Source: Longimicrobiales bacterium
GTDB taxonomy: Bacteria; Gemmatimonadota; Gemmatimonadetes; Longimicrobiales; Gaopeijiaceae
NCBI GenBank assembly: GCA_958296005.1
Contig: CATQHQ010000002.1
Location: 1,299,501-1,363,500 of the forward strand
Reading direction: 5' to 3'
DNA length: 64,000 nt
Below the pieces are notes generated by a model. It was not told where the DNA came from. It saw nothing but the letters and a program-made list of their open reading frames with translations, and did no database searches. Position 1 is the first letter of the stretch, and the number at the start of each line of letters is the position of its first letter. Below, piece after piece: positions 56,100 to 64,000 of this stretch. Position numbers and translations under genes: made by a program.

Positions 56100-56690
56100 T
56101 CATCGGTTGAATCGGTTCATGGCGGTGTCCACGCCCTCCTCGGCCCACACGCCCACGGCTTCGCTCAGCTCGGGCAGCAGCTCGGCCACCACGTCTTCGT
56201 CCTCCTCGGGCATCGGCGACAGCACCCAGTCCGCCATGTCGACGCCCATCGGGGTCACCCCCACGCCGATCCGCAACCGCGCGTACGCCTGCGTCCCCAG
56301 TGCCGCACTGACGGATCTGAGGCCGTTGTGTCCTCCCGCGCCGCCGCTCCGGCGGAACCGCACCTTCCCGACCGGCAACGTCGCGTCGTCGGTCACCACC
56401 AGCAGGTCTCGGTCCACCTTGAAGCCGTCGGTCCGCCACAGGTTCGCTACGGCCGATCCGCTGCGGTTCATGTAGTTGCGGGGCTTCAGGAGCGTGATCG
56501 GCCGTCCACGGAGTTCGGCGGACGCCTCCATCGCCGTCCTGCGCCGCTCGAAGGGGCCGAAATCGTTGTCGTACGCGAAGCGGTCCACGACCCACCAGCC
56601 CACGTTGTGTCGGGTGGCGTCGTACTCGGGTCCCGGGTTGCCGAGGCCTGCGACCACCTTGGCGCGCCGCCTTGCGCGGGAGGAATCCAC
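56100..56690 (-). CDS. pth: Peptidyl-tRNA hydrolase
   Basis: The 196-residue enzyme frees tRNA from stalled peptidyl-tRNA. [21 protein letters not shown] near 12-32 includes the catalytic His, [11 protein letters not shown] near 68-78 the Asn/Met site, [29 protein letters not shown] near 97-125 the Asp and second His. It follows rplY by 35 bases in the conserved prs-rplY-pth order. Confidence 0.95.
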   Translation of the reverse strand: MDSSRARRRAKVVAGLGNPGPEYDATRHNVGWWVVDRFAYDNDFGPFERRRTAMEASAELRGRPITLLKPRNYMNRSGSAVANLWRTDGFKVDRDLLVVTDDATLPVGKVRFRRSGGAGGHNGLRSVSAALGTQAYARLRIGVGVTPMGVDMADWVLSPMPEEDEDVVAELLPELSEAVGVWAEEGVDTAMNRFNR

Positions 56691-56725
56691 CGTCCGTCCG
56701 TCCGGGCGTCAACCCCGTCGCCGCG

Positions 56726-57367
56726 TCAGCTCTCGCCGTCCGACTCCGGCTGCGCCGCCGGCCCGTCCTCGTCATAGACGTCTTCCGCCGCTTCGTCCTC
56801 TTCATCGAGGGATATCGTCGGCGACGCGACGCCGCAGATCACGAGCCCCGGATCGGCCAAGTTCTCCACATCGTCGGGCAGGTCGAGGTCGCCCGCCCGG
56901 AGCACGTCGCCTACTGCAAAGGACGTCACGTCCACCTCGATCGCCTCGGGGATCTTGGAGGGAACGCACTTGACCGGGATGTCGTGAGTGACCTGGTCCA
57001 TCCTCCCGCCGTCGATGCGGACCCCGGCGGCGATCCCGGAGAGGTGCACGGGAACCTGCACTTCGATCGGCACGCCTCGGCGGATGCGCAGGAAGTCCAC
57101 ATGCAGGATCTCGGGCCGGAACGGGTGCGTCTGGACCTCGCGGACCAGCACCCGCTCGTTGGCGTCGCCGAGGGACAGGTTCAGGATCGTGTTCTCGACG
57201 GAGATCGCCTGGAATAGGTGAAGCGCCTCCTGGGCCTCCACCGATACCATGACCGGCGCTTCGCCTCCGCCGTAGACGATCGCGGGGACCCGGCCGGCGC
57301 GACGGAGCTTGCGGGCAACGCCTTTGCCGGCGTCGCCGCGGAGTTCGAGGTTGAGCGTTGCTTCCAT
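56726..57367 (-). CDS. rplY: Ribosomal protein bL25 (general stress protein Ctc form)
   Basis: The 213-residue long form has a 5S-RNA-binding L25 domain at about 3-95 (ARKLRRAGRVPAIVYGG, VQTHPFRPEILHVDF) and a beta-rich TL5/CTC domain at about 100-190 (VPVHLSGIAAGVRIDGGRM, DIPVKCVPSKIPEAIEVDV). The tail is very acidic. It sits 65 bases after prs and before pth. Confidence 0.94.
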   Translation of the reverse strand: MEATLNLELRGDAGKGVARKLRRAGRVPAIVYGGGEAPVMVSVEAQEALHLFQAISVENTILNLSLGDANERVLVREVQTHPFRPEILHVDFLRIRRGVPIEVQVPVHLSGIAAGVRIDGGRMDQVTHDIPVKCVPSKIPEAIEVDVTSFAVGDVLRAGDLDLPDDVENLADPGLVICGVASPTISLDEEDEAAEDVYDEDGPAAQPESDGES

Positions 57368-57432
57368 TTGTGGGGTTTCGGGGCCGTAGGTTCGAGTGTG
57401 CGGGCAAAGCCGCTTGGCGGGGCCGAAGTCGT

Positions 57433-58422
57433 TCAGGCAAGGGCGACCTTTGCGGGGACTTCTCGCTCCGTGTACTCGAACAGTTGGCTGACCGACTTGT
57501 TGGAGTGGATGGACGCGATGGCGCTGGCCAGCAGGCCGGCCACCGAGAGTACTTTCATGCGGGGGAACTGCTTGCCCGGCGGAACGGCGATCGTGTCGGT
57601 GATCACCACCTCTTCGATCGGCGCCGCCGACAGCTTGGACACCGCGTCGCCGGAGAGGAGGGCGTGCGTGCCGGCCACGTACACGGCCCGGGCACCCCTG
57701 TCTCGGAGAGCGCAGGCCGCCTGCACGATCGTTCCGCCGGTGTCGATCATGTCGTCGGTGATCAGGCAGGTCCGATCCTTCACGTCGCCTACCACGTTCA
57801 CGATCTCGGAGACGTTGGCCGCCGGACGCCGCTTGTCGATGATGGCGAACGTCCCCTTCAGCCGCCGCGCGAAACCCCGAGCCATCTTGGCCGAGCCCAC
57901 GTCGGGCGCGACCACCACCGGATCTTCCAGCGGCTTGTTGAGGAAGTAGCCGGTGATGACGGGCGCGGCGTAGAGGTGATCCACGGGGATGTCGAAGAAG
58001 CCCTGGATCTGATGCTGGTGAAAGTCGATGCTCACCACCCGGTCGGCCCCGGCGGCGGCGATCAGGTTGGCCACGAGCTTGGCGCCGATCGCGACCCTGG
58101 ACTGGTCCTTTCGGTCCTGGCGGCAGTAGCCGAAGTAGGGGATCACCGCCGACACCCTAGCCGCCGACGCCCGCTTGGCGGCGTCGAGGAGGAGGAGCAG
58201 CTCCATGATGTTGTCGCCGTTGGGGATCGTCGGCTGCACCACGAACACGTCCCTGCCCCGCGCGTTCTGATCGATCCGAACGAAGATCTCGCCGTCGGCG
58301 AAGTTGTGGATCTTGGCCGCTTCGACCGACGTGCCCAGCCTGGCGCCGATCGCCCGCACCAGAGGGCGGTTGGCCCGCCCCGAAAGGAGAAGGAGGGGCC
58401 CGCGGCGGTAGGTGTCGTCCAT
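57433..58422 (-). CDS. prs: Ribose-phosphate pyrophosphokinase
   Basis: The 329-residue enzyme makes PRPP. SGRANRPLVRAIGARLG near 14, FADGEIFVRI near 41, FVVQPTIPNGDNIMELL near 60, and the PRPP motif ITDDMIDTGGTIV near 230 are all present. The flexible catalytic loop reads CRQDRKDQSRVAI, with Gln-Ser in place of the more usual Arg-Pro after the Lys, closer to the eukaryotic KDKSR style. It heads prs-rplY-pth. ATG at 58422. Confidence 0.96.
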   Translation of the reverse strand: MDDTYRRGPLLLLSGRANRPLVRAIGARLGTSVEAAKIHNFADGEIFVRIDQNARGRDVFVVQPTIPNGDNIMELLLLLDAAKRASAARVSAVIPYFGYCRQDRKDQSRVAIGAKLVANLIAAAGADRVVSIDFHQHQIQGFFDIPVDHLYAAPVITGYFLNKPLEDPVVVAPDVGSAKMARGFARRLKGTFAIIDKRRPAANVSEIVNVVGDVKDRTCLITDDMIDTGGTIVQAACALRDRGARAVYVAGTHALLSGDAVSKLSAAPIEEVVITDTIAVPPGKQFPRMKVLSVAGLLASAIASIHSNKSVSQLFEYTEREVPAKVALA

Positions 58423-58544
58423 GGCGGTTCCCAAGGGGGCGGATTGGGCGGGTTTGGGGCGGTTGCGGACGGGGCGGCACCGTTCGACCGCAACCGACGC
58501 CGTTGAACTACAGCCAACAATTATAGGAAGCAGGGAGAAGGGGG

Positions 58545-60320
58545 TCAATGACGCTCGGGAACCGTAAATGCACGGCGACGGGTCAAGGGCAGGCGACCTG
58601 GGACGGAGACCTCCACCGCTACGTCGTATGCGCCGGCGTCGAGTCGCGGCAGGCGGATGCCGAAGACGCGGAGGAAGGGTCCTGGCTGGTCCGGTCCGGC
58701 TTCGTCCCATTGGACGGAGACGATCTCTGCGGGACCGGCCAAGCCGAGTCGGCGAGCCAGGCGGCGGAAGGCGCTCGGGCTGCGGTCCTCGACCCAGGCC
58801 CGGAGGCCCACCGCTTCGGCGCGGTAGCCGAGTCCGTACACCTCCAACGCCACTCCCAGCACGTCTTCGCCGTAGGCTTCGGTACTGGTTCGCAGGGACT
58901 TGATCATCTCCTCCAGGGTCGTCGGCCCGAGGGCCGCCTGTTCGAGCGCCGCCTGTTCGAGCGCAACAGGCTCCCCTTCCCCGGCGGAGGCTTCAACCAG
59001 CATGAGGTCGGAGAGGGCAAAGACGTCGGGCGGCACTGGGCGCAGGCCCATTCCGACGCGCAGGCGCCGGGCGCGTCGCCGGTGCCGGTCCCATGTCTCG
59101 AGGCTCGCAACGCCCCACTCGGTCGGGGCCACGCCACCGGCGAACCGCACCGCACCGGAGGAGTCGGGGGTCGCACGTAGATCGAGGGCCAAGTGGCCGT
59201 CCTCCCCGGCGGCGTCGCTCCAGCTGCCGTCCAGCACGAAGAGGCCGGCATCCGCAGCCCGGTCGAGCAGCCCGCCGGTGTGGGCGGCGGCGACGACCAG
59301 GATGTGGTCTCGCCTCCAGAACCGTCCGATCTGCCCCTCGAGCACGCCAAGAGAATCGAGGTACGGGGACAGGTAGGCGCTGCGGGCGTGCCCCTTGGGG
59401 AGCGTCCACGGCAACACGGCATCGTCTTCCGATGGCTCCAGGACGTCTCGGGTCGGGAAGGTCCTGGCGGCGGCCGGAGGGTCGCGTCCCACCACCGGAG
59501 CCGTTGCTTCGCCTCCTCGCGGCCACCCCTTCTCCCACGAGATCGACCAACCGTAGCGGACGGCGGCCTCCGTCAGGTCCTCGGCCCAGCGCATCCCGTG
59601 AGGGTTGCGGGCGCCTTCGGCGCTCATGGCGTACGTCCATCGGGTCAGGTGGCCGGTCCAGCGGTCGTTTCCATCGGCGAGGAAGAGCGGGTCCGCCAGG
59701 GTCCAGATGCGGGCGACGGCCCGCGTCGAGTCGGGCTGCTCGCGGAGCCATTCGCGCAGCTCGCCGCCGAGCACGGGCTCCGGGTTCGTCCACTCGCCGC
59801 CGAGAGCAACGGGCATGGTGCCGAGGGCGCGGTCGAAGGCGGTGGTGGCAGCGGCGGTGCGGCCTTGCAGGTGGAGCGCGAAGCCGCGGTAGGCGTCGCA
59901 GCGCCAGCGGTCGGGCAAGCCGCAGGACGTCGCCAGCGCCTCGGCGTCCTCCAGTCGGCCAGCCTCCGCCAGGTACCGGACGCGCTGACCGAAGAGCCAG
60001 TGGTCGCCGGGAATCGACTCCGCCAGGACGGCAAACTCGGCGAGGAGTCGGGCGCGGGCTTGACCAATTGCTTCCGGCTCGGGCCGGGGAGTCCATTCGT
60101 CGTCGCCGTCGTCCCAGATGCAGAGGCGGCCGATGATCTCGTCGCACTCGCGGGAGCCCCCAGTCAGCGTGCGCGGCAGCTCGCGGACTCGATGGCGCTC
60201 AAACCGGCGTTGGAGGCTACGGGCTTCGTCGTGGAGGCCAACCGAGTCCGGCACCTGAGAGTCCACCGACGACGGGGACGCGGCCAGCAAGGCCCATGCC
60301 AGAACCGAGGGCGGGAACAT
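58545..60320 (-). CDS. Secreted protein of unknown function, Gemmatimonadota-like
   Basis: The 591-residue protein begins with a probable signal peptide (FPPSVLAWALLAASPSSVDS). Its N-terminal half is helical and TPR-like (EDAEALATSCGLPD, GFALHLQGRTAAATTAFDRALG), followed by WTLADPLFLADGNDRWTGHLTRW and RYGWSISWEKGWPRGG, segments I associate with large hypothetical secreted proteins of Gemmatimonadota. The C-terminal 150 residues look beta-rich. A tandem five-residue repeat (ALEQA) lies near 460. No enzyme motif is recognised. Start taken at ATG 60320; one 25 codons upstream is possible. Confidence 0.7.
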   Translation of the reverse strand: MFPPSVLAWALLAASPSSVDSQVPDSVGLHDEARSLQRRFERHRVRELPRTLTGGSRECDEIIGRLCIWDDGDDEWTPRPEPEAIGQARARLLAEFAVLAESIPGDHWLFGQRVRYLAEAGRLEDAEALATSCGLPDRWRCDAYRGFALHLQGRTAAATTAFDRALGTMPVALGGEWTNPEPVLGGELREWLREQPDSTRAVARIWTLADPLFLADGNDRWTGHLTRWTYAMSAEGARNPHGMRWAEDLTEAAVRYGWSISWEKGWPRGGEATAPVVGRDPPAAARTFPTRDVLEPSEDDAVLPWTLPKGHARSAYLSPYLDSLGVLEGQIGRFWRRDHILVVAAAHTGGLLDRAADAGLFVLDGSWSDAAGEDGHLALDLRATPDSSGAVRFAGGVAPTEWGVASLETWDRHRRRARRLRVGMGLRPVPPDVFALSDLMLVEASAGEGEPVALEQAALEQAALGPTTLEEMIKSLRTSTEAYGEDVLGVALEVYGLGYRAEAVGLRAWVEDRSPSAFRRLARRLGLAGPAEIVSVQWDEAGPDQPGPFLRVFGIRLPRLDAGAYDVAVEVSVPGRLPLTRRRAFTVPERH

Positions 60321-60412
60321 CGTCGTTCGACATCCGTAGATTGCCGGTGTAGGATCAGCCGTAGGAGCAAGGATCGCGATTCGGCGACCTTTCAAGCCCA
60401 GGATGGTCGCAG

Positions 60413-60829
60413 ATGAACGAGTCTCGCAAGAACTCGAAGGCGGTCGTGGTCGCCACCCGAGGCGTGACGGTCCGCGATTTCTTTGTTTTTCAAGTGAAGC
60501 TGGCGCTGGAAGGGGCGAGAGACTTTCTGGCGATGAACCTGTCGGTGATCGCGCTCGTCATCGACATCCTTTCCGGGCGCGGGCGGCGGCCCCGCCGGTT
60601 CTACACCGTGGTGCGGTGGAGCCGTCGGTTCGACGGATGGCTACGGCTCCACAACATGAGGGCCCTGCAGGACGCGCAGGAAGATTATGAGGAGCCCGTT
60701 CCACCTGAACTGGGGGCCAGCGACGGGCCGCCCGGCATCGATCGAGGCCGACGCGTGGGCGGCCCCGACGCCGACGCCCTGGTGGAGCAGTTCGAGAGCT
60801 TGGTTCGGCGGAAGTCTCGGCGCGACTAG
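60413..60829 (+). CDS. Small membrane-associated protein of unknown function
   Basis: The 138-residue protein is basic at the N-terminus, has one hydrophobic stretch at about 41-54 (AMNLSVIALVIDIL), a cluster of Arg around 55-62 and an acidic middle (QEDYEEPVPPELG). I do not recognise it. It is divergent from the secreted protein at 58545 with 92 bases between starts, and it ends 43 bases before tRNA-Gln on the opposite strand. Codon pattern and a clean ATG support it, but the case is modest. Confidence 0.55.
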   Translation: MNESRKNSKAVVVATRGVTVRDFFVFQVKLALEGARDFLAMNLSVIALVIDILSGRGRRPRRFYTVVRWSRRFDGWLRLHNMRALQDAQEDYEEPVPPELGASDGPPGIDRGRRVGGPDADALVEQFESLVRRKSRRD

Positions 60830-60872
60830 CGACCGAGGAGTCGACAGATGGAGTTAGATCGCCGAGCGGCAG

Positions 60873-60943
60873 TTGGCCCGGGTGGAGTCGAACCACCATC
60901 ACAGGTTCCAAAGACCGGTGTCTTGCCATTAGACGACGGGCCA
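60873..60943 (-). tRNA. trnQ: tRNA-Gln (anticodon TTG)
   Basis: The seven-base acceptor stem TGGCCCG/CGGGCCA closes perfectly, the D-loop reads TAATGGCAAGA, the anticodon loop CTTTGGA gives TTG, and the T arm GGTGGTTCGACTCCACC is standard. The anticodon stem shows one C-T mismatch. CCA is not encoded. With mnmA in this window, its U34 should be 2-thiolated. Confidence 0.93.
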
Positions 60944-60952
60944 GCAACGTCG

Positions 60953-60958
60953 ATAGTA
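60953..60958 (-). promoter_or_regulatory. Candidate -10 box of tRNA-Gln
   Basis: TACTAT on the minus strand ends nine bases before the mature tRNA. No convincing -35 was found at 16-18 bases. Confidence 0.35.
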
Positions 60959-60998
60959 GCGAACGGAGTCGCGACTTCATAGAGGCGCTTTCTCTAGT

Positions 60999-61928
60999 TC
61001 ACGTCCGCCTCTCCAGATCTGGCATCGCGTCCAGCGTAGGGACCACGAGGGCCGTGGCGACGCCGTCGATCTCGCCGACCCGGCGGGCGGCTCGCTCGGC
61101 CGCGTTCGCCGTCTCGAAGACGCCGTACACGGCGGACCCGCTGCCCGTGAGGCCGGCCGCGACCGCACCCGCCTCCACCAGCGCCGCCTTGCAGTCGGCC
61201 AGTAGGGGCAACCGCCGGAACGCGGTCGGCTCGAAGTCGTTGCCCAGGCGGCCGGCCAGCGCCCCCAGCACCTTCCAGTCGCCTGAACTCAACCCCGGCA
61301 GCTGTGCCGAGCCCGCGGGCAACGCCAGCCGATCCGACGCTTCCCGGTAGGCGTCCGCCGTCGCGAACCGCTCCCACGGCACCACCAGCGCGATCGGGGT
61401 CGGAGGCGGCGCGGGGCACGGCAGCACCCGATCTCCCCTGCCCCACGCCAGTGCGGAAGGTTCGTCCGCGCAGAAGAACGCCACGTCGGCACCGATGCGT
61501 CCGCCGACCTCGATCACGGCGTTGCGTTGTAGCGGCCAGTCGTGGAAGAGGTTGAGGGCCGCGAGGGTTCCCGCGGCGTCCGACGACGCGCCGCCCAGTC
61601 CCGTCCTGGGGGGGATCGCCTTGGCCAGTTCGATGGAGACGGCCGGCCGGCACCCCGTCGCGTCGAAGAACGCCTGCGCAGCACGGACCACGGTGTTGTC
61701 TTGCGGCGTGCCAAGCTGGTCTGCGATCTCGCCCAGCTCGGGGGCGGCCCACTCGGCGGTGGCAGTGTGAAGGGCGATCCCGGCGTCGCCGCGGCGAACC
61801 GTCACCTTGTCCCAAAGTCCGACGGCCTGGAAGAACGTCTCGATCTGATGATGCCCCGACTCCTCCCGCGCCAGGATGCGGAGGAAGAGGTTCACCTTGG
61901 CCGGGCACCACACCGAGACTTGCGTCAC
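60999..61928 (-). CDS. ispE: 4-diphosphocytidyl-2-C-methyl-D-erythritol kinase
   Basis: The 309-residue GHMP kinase phosphorylates CDP-ME in the MEP route. WCPAKVNLFLRIL at the N-terminus, IPPRTGLGGASSDAAGTLAALN near 100-120 (ATP loop) and GLTGSGSAVYGVFE near 260 are the three GHMP motifs. The GTG start overlaps the stop of the preceding membrane-protein gene (GTGA). With ispF (18637) it shows the organism uses the MEP pathway. Confidence 0.95.
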   Translation of the reverse strand: MTQVSVWCPAKVNLFLRILAREESGHHQIETFFQAVGLWDKVTVRRGDAGIALHTATAEWAAPELGEIADQLGTPQDNTVVRAAQAFFDATGCRPAVSIELAKAIPPRTGLGGASSDAAGTLAALNLFHDWPLQRNAVIEVGGRIGADVAFFCADEPSALAWGRGDRVLPCPAPPPTPIALVVPWERFATADAYREASDRLALPAGSAQLPGLSSGDWKVLGALAGRLGNDFEPTAFRRLPLLADCKAALVEAGAVAAGLTGSGSAVYGVFETANAAERAARRVGEIDGVATALVVPTLDAMPDLERRT

Positions 61929-62941
61929 GACCGGTCGTCCCCAGGGTCGGCCCGCCGAAACTCCCGAAGAGAGAGGTCCAGTCGGCGCAGGTACCAGAGG
62001 CCCATGAACGTCACCGGGAAGAAGCTGCCGAGGTGCCAGGTGCTTGCGAAGGCGATCGCAGTCGCTTCCGGCACGACGTACACGTTCACCAAGGCCAGCT
62101 TCGCGGCCCAGTGAAAGGTCCCGAAGTAGCCCGGGGCGGCAGGGAGCGAGGCGGCGAAGGCGAGCACGGTGTTGAGGAAGAGAGCCGCGGCGAAGGGGAG
62201 GTCGATGCCGAAGGCGACGAAGCCGAGCCAGAGCGAGAAGGACTGGACGAGCCAGAGGCCGAAGGTCCAAGCCAGCGCGGGCACCGCCAAGCGCCAGTTG
62301 CGGAGGGCGGCCAGTCCGCTGACGAAACCAGCCAGCGCGCGGACCGCCGGCGTCGCCCACCGCGCCGGGAGGAGTCGGTTCGCCATGCGGTCGGCGGCGG
62401 CGACGCTTCGGTCGGGGAACGCGAGGAGCGCCAGGACGGAGAGAAACACGACGCCGAGAAGACTCGACACTCCCAAGACCGCGGTGGCCACCTCGGCGGG
62501 CAGAGCGTCGGCCGGAAACCCGGGACTCGCCACGACCAGGAAGAGCAACGCCAGGAGCACGATGCCGTCGGCAAACCGCTCCACGACGAGCGTCGCAAAC
62601 GCCGTCGGCGCGGACACCGGCTCCAGCCGACTGTAGGCGTAGGCCCGCGCGAACTCGCCCACCCGCCCGGACGGCAGGATGTTGTTCGCCATGAAGCCGA
62701 TGCACACGGCGGCAAACCGGGAACCGAAGGGACTCCGGCGCTGCGCGGGCGCCAGGAAGAGCCGCCAGCGGGCGGCCCGCACCGCAAACCCTGCGGTGGT
62801 GACGGCAACCGCCAGTCCCAGGAACCGGACGTCGGCCTCCCGGGCCTGCCGCCAGATCTCCGCCAAGTCCTGACCGCGGAACACCCACCACAGCAGGACG
62901 GCCGCGAGCACCAGCCCCGGCACCGCCTTCCATCCTCGCAT
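61925..62941 (-). CDS. Lysylphosphatidylglycerol synthase-type transmembrane protein (UPF0104)
   Basis: The 338-residue integral membrane protein has about eight hydrophobic segments and the family pattern: AARWRLFLAPAQRR near 60, FMANNILPSGRVGEFARAYAY near 85-105, ATLVVERFADGIVLLALL near 118, and PAAPGYFGTFHW near 265. Proteins of this group act as lipid flippase-like domains; no catalytic synthase domain is attached here. The partner lipid cannot be predicted. It lies between pdxJ and ispE. Confidence 0.85.
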   Translation of the reverse strand: MRGWKAVPGLVLAAVLLWWVFRGQDLAEIWRQAREADVRFLGLAVAVTTAGFAVRAARWRLFLAPAQRRSPFGSRFAAVCIGFMANNILPSGRVGEFARAYAYSRLEPVSAPTAFATLVVERFADGIVLLALLFLVVASPGFPADALPAEVATAVLGVSSLLGVVFLSVLALLAFPDRSVAAADRMANRLLPARWATPAVRALAGFVSGLAALRNWRLAVPALAWTFGLWLVQSFSLWLGFVAFGIDLPFAAALFLNTVLAFAASLPAAPGYFGTFHWAAKLALVNVYVVPEATAIAFASTWHLGSFFPVTFMGLWYLRRLDLSLREFRRADPGDDRS

Positions 62942-62992
62942 CGGACTAGCGGATGCTCCCGAGACGCCCGCCGAGCACCAGCCGGCGCGCCT

Positions 62993-63766
62993 TCAGAACC
63001 CGAGGGGCGGCGACCAGCGACCGGGCCGCGACACCCGCTCGGGGGCTCGCAGCACGATCTCCTTCATCTCCCGAACCGCACGCTCCATGCCGGTGAAGAT
63101 CGACCGGGACACGACGCTGTGGCCGATGTTGAGCTCCTCCACGTGGGCGAGAGCCGCCACCGGCACCACGTTCTCATAAGTGAGTCCGTGTCCTGCGTGA
63201 ACCGCCAGCCCGAGGGCGTGGGCGTGGACCGCCGCGTCGGCCAGTCGGGCGAGCTCGGCTCCCTTCTCTGCGTCGCCCGCCGCGTTGGCGTACTCGCCCG
63301 TGTGAAGCTCAACGGCGTCGGCGCCCAACTCCGCCGACCGGTCCAGCGCCTCCCGATCCGGGTCCACGAACAAGGACGTGCGGACGGCCTGGGCCTGCAG
63401 TCGCCGCAGCGATTCGCCCACAGCCCGTCGGACGATCGGCGAACCGAGGTCGAGACCGCCTTCCGTGGTGACCTCCTCGCGCTTCTCGGGCACCAAGGTC
63501 GCCTGCATCGGCGCCAGCTCCACCGCCAACTCCACCACCGGCGCCGACGCCGCCAGCTCGAAGTTGATCCCCGTGCGGACGGTCTCCGCCAGCAACCGCA
63601 CGTCCCGATCCTGGATGTGGCGCCGATCTTCCCGCAGGTGGATCGTGATCCCGTCGGCGCCGCCGAGCTCGGCCAGTACGGCTGCCCGGACCGGATCAGG
63701 TTCGTCGGTTCGACGAGCCTGCCGCACCGTGGCCACATGGTCGATGTTGATGTAGAGTCTCGTCAC
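62993..63766 (-). CDS. pdxJ: Pyridoxine 5'-phosphate synthase
   Basis: The 257-residue TIM barrel closes the PLP precursor ring. [16 protein letters not shown] near 3-18, [16 protein letters not shown] near 38-55, NFELAAS near 70, [17 protein letters not shown] near 95, VELHTGEYA near 155, [11 protein letters not shown] near 190 and [14 protein letters not shown] near 210 are all typical. The start is the GTG at 63766; its neighbours on either side are ispE/UPF0104 and hflX. Confidence 0.95.
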   Translation of the reverse strand: MTRLYINIDHVATVRQARRTDEPDPVRAAVLAELGGADGITIHLREDRRHIQDRDVRLLAETVRTGINFELAASAPVVELAVELAPMQATLVPEKREEVTTEGGLDLGSPIVRRAVGESLRRLQAQAVRTSLFVDPDREALDRSAELGADAVELHTGEYANAAGDAEKGAELARLADAAVHAHALGLAVHAGHGLTYENVVPVAALAHVEELNIGHSVVSRSIFTGMERAVREMKEIVLRAPERVSRPGRWSPPLGF

Positions 63767-63803
63767 CGAAGATCGCCTCCTCCCCGTCGGCCGTGCGCTC
63801 AAC

Positions 63804-64000
63804 CTAACGCGATTCCGGGCCGCCGATCTGCCCGGCACGGCTTACGCGCACCCCCGCGGCGCGGCCGAGTCGTCCGGTCAGAGACGCCGGTACCCGAGCC
63901 ACCACATGGACGGTCGCCCCTTCCTGCTCTTGGGAGAGGACTTCTCCCTCCCGGTGGAGGGTGGCCAGAGTCCTGCCGTCGGCGGAGGGCACCTCGACCC
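63804..64000 (-). CDS. hflX: C-terminal end of a GTPase HflX-like protein (runs off the right edge)
   Basis: About 64 C-terminal residues are visible, with [19 protein letters not shown] followed by a strand ending in [13 protein letters not shown]. This matches the small C-terminal domain that follows the G domain of HflX, the ribosome-splitting GTPase. The G domain itself lies outside the window, so this call rests on a short stretch. Confidence 0.6.
   Translation of the reverse strand, partial: VEVPSADGRTLATLHREGEVLSQEQEGATVHVVARVPASLTGRLGRAAGVRVSRAGQIGGPESR

Overview
The window is a GC-rich chromosomal stretch from a Gram-negative bacterium. It encodes the Kdo pathway, Lpt lipopolysaccharide-export genes, sigma-54, many core housekeeping genes and a membrane pyrophosphatase. 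Gene content, frequent GTG/TTG starts and a large secreted protein of a type I associate with Gemmatimonadota make that phylum (or a close FCB/Acidobacteria-like relative) my best guess, but this is inference. Genes are packed tightly, mostly on the minus strand, and many neighbours overlap by four bases (ATGA/GTGA/TTGA).

Layout: 1-2373 glycan enzymes (GT4 fragment, WecB, GT2). 2395-11817 a conserved envelope cluster transcribed leftward: kdsB, pyrG, kdsA, kdsC, kdsD, lptC, a large lptA-like gene, lptB, rpoN. 11834-17050 pabA/trpG, an unknown zinc-ribbon membrane protein, NAD synthetase and a CtpA-type protease. 17060-25233 xerD, dedA, ispF and the fatty-acid/phospholipid operon (yceD-rpmF-plsX-fabH-fabD-fabG-acpP-fabF). 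25280-28782 ndk, a CBS protein and sucCD. 29072-31395 (plus strand) cysteine desulfurase and mnmA, which together supply sulfur for tRNA 2-thiolation. 31358-39518 dnaJ, grpE, pncC, pgsA, recR, ybaB, dnaX, an SRP RNA gene, yraN, DAHP synthase and a metallo-beta-lactamase-fold protein. 39460-46613 a four-unit tandem array. 46362-51431 smc, rsfS, rplI and a fused rpsF-rpsR. 51668-58422 an aldolase-like gene, an M20 peptidase, hppA, pth, rplY and prs. 58545-64000 a secreted protein, a small membrane protein, tRNA-Gln, ispE, a flippase-like membrane protein, pdxJ and the end of hflX.

Three things stand out. First, ribosomal proteins S6 and S18 are one 257-residue polypeptide joined by an acidic linker, with no visible separate start for S18. 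Second, between smc and the metallo-hydrolase gene lies a tandem array of four diverged membrane-anchored SGNH-hydrolase paralogs. Each unit is bounded by the same illegitimate junction between the 3' end of smc and the 5' end of the metallo-hydrolase gene. One copy has lost catalytic motif residues, and another carries a ten-C homopolymer inside its coding sequence. Third, the SRP RNA upstream of dnaX appears to carry a five-base apical loop in place of the usual GGAA/GNRA tetraloop. I see no CRISPR array, insertion sequence or prophage.
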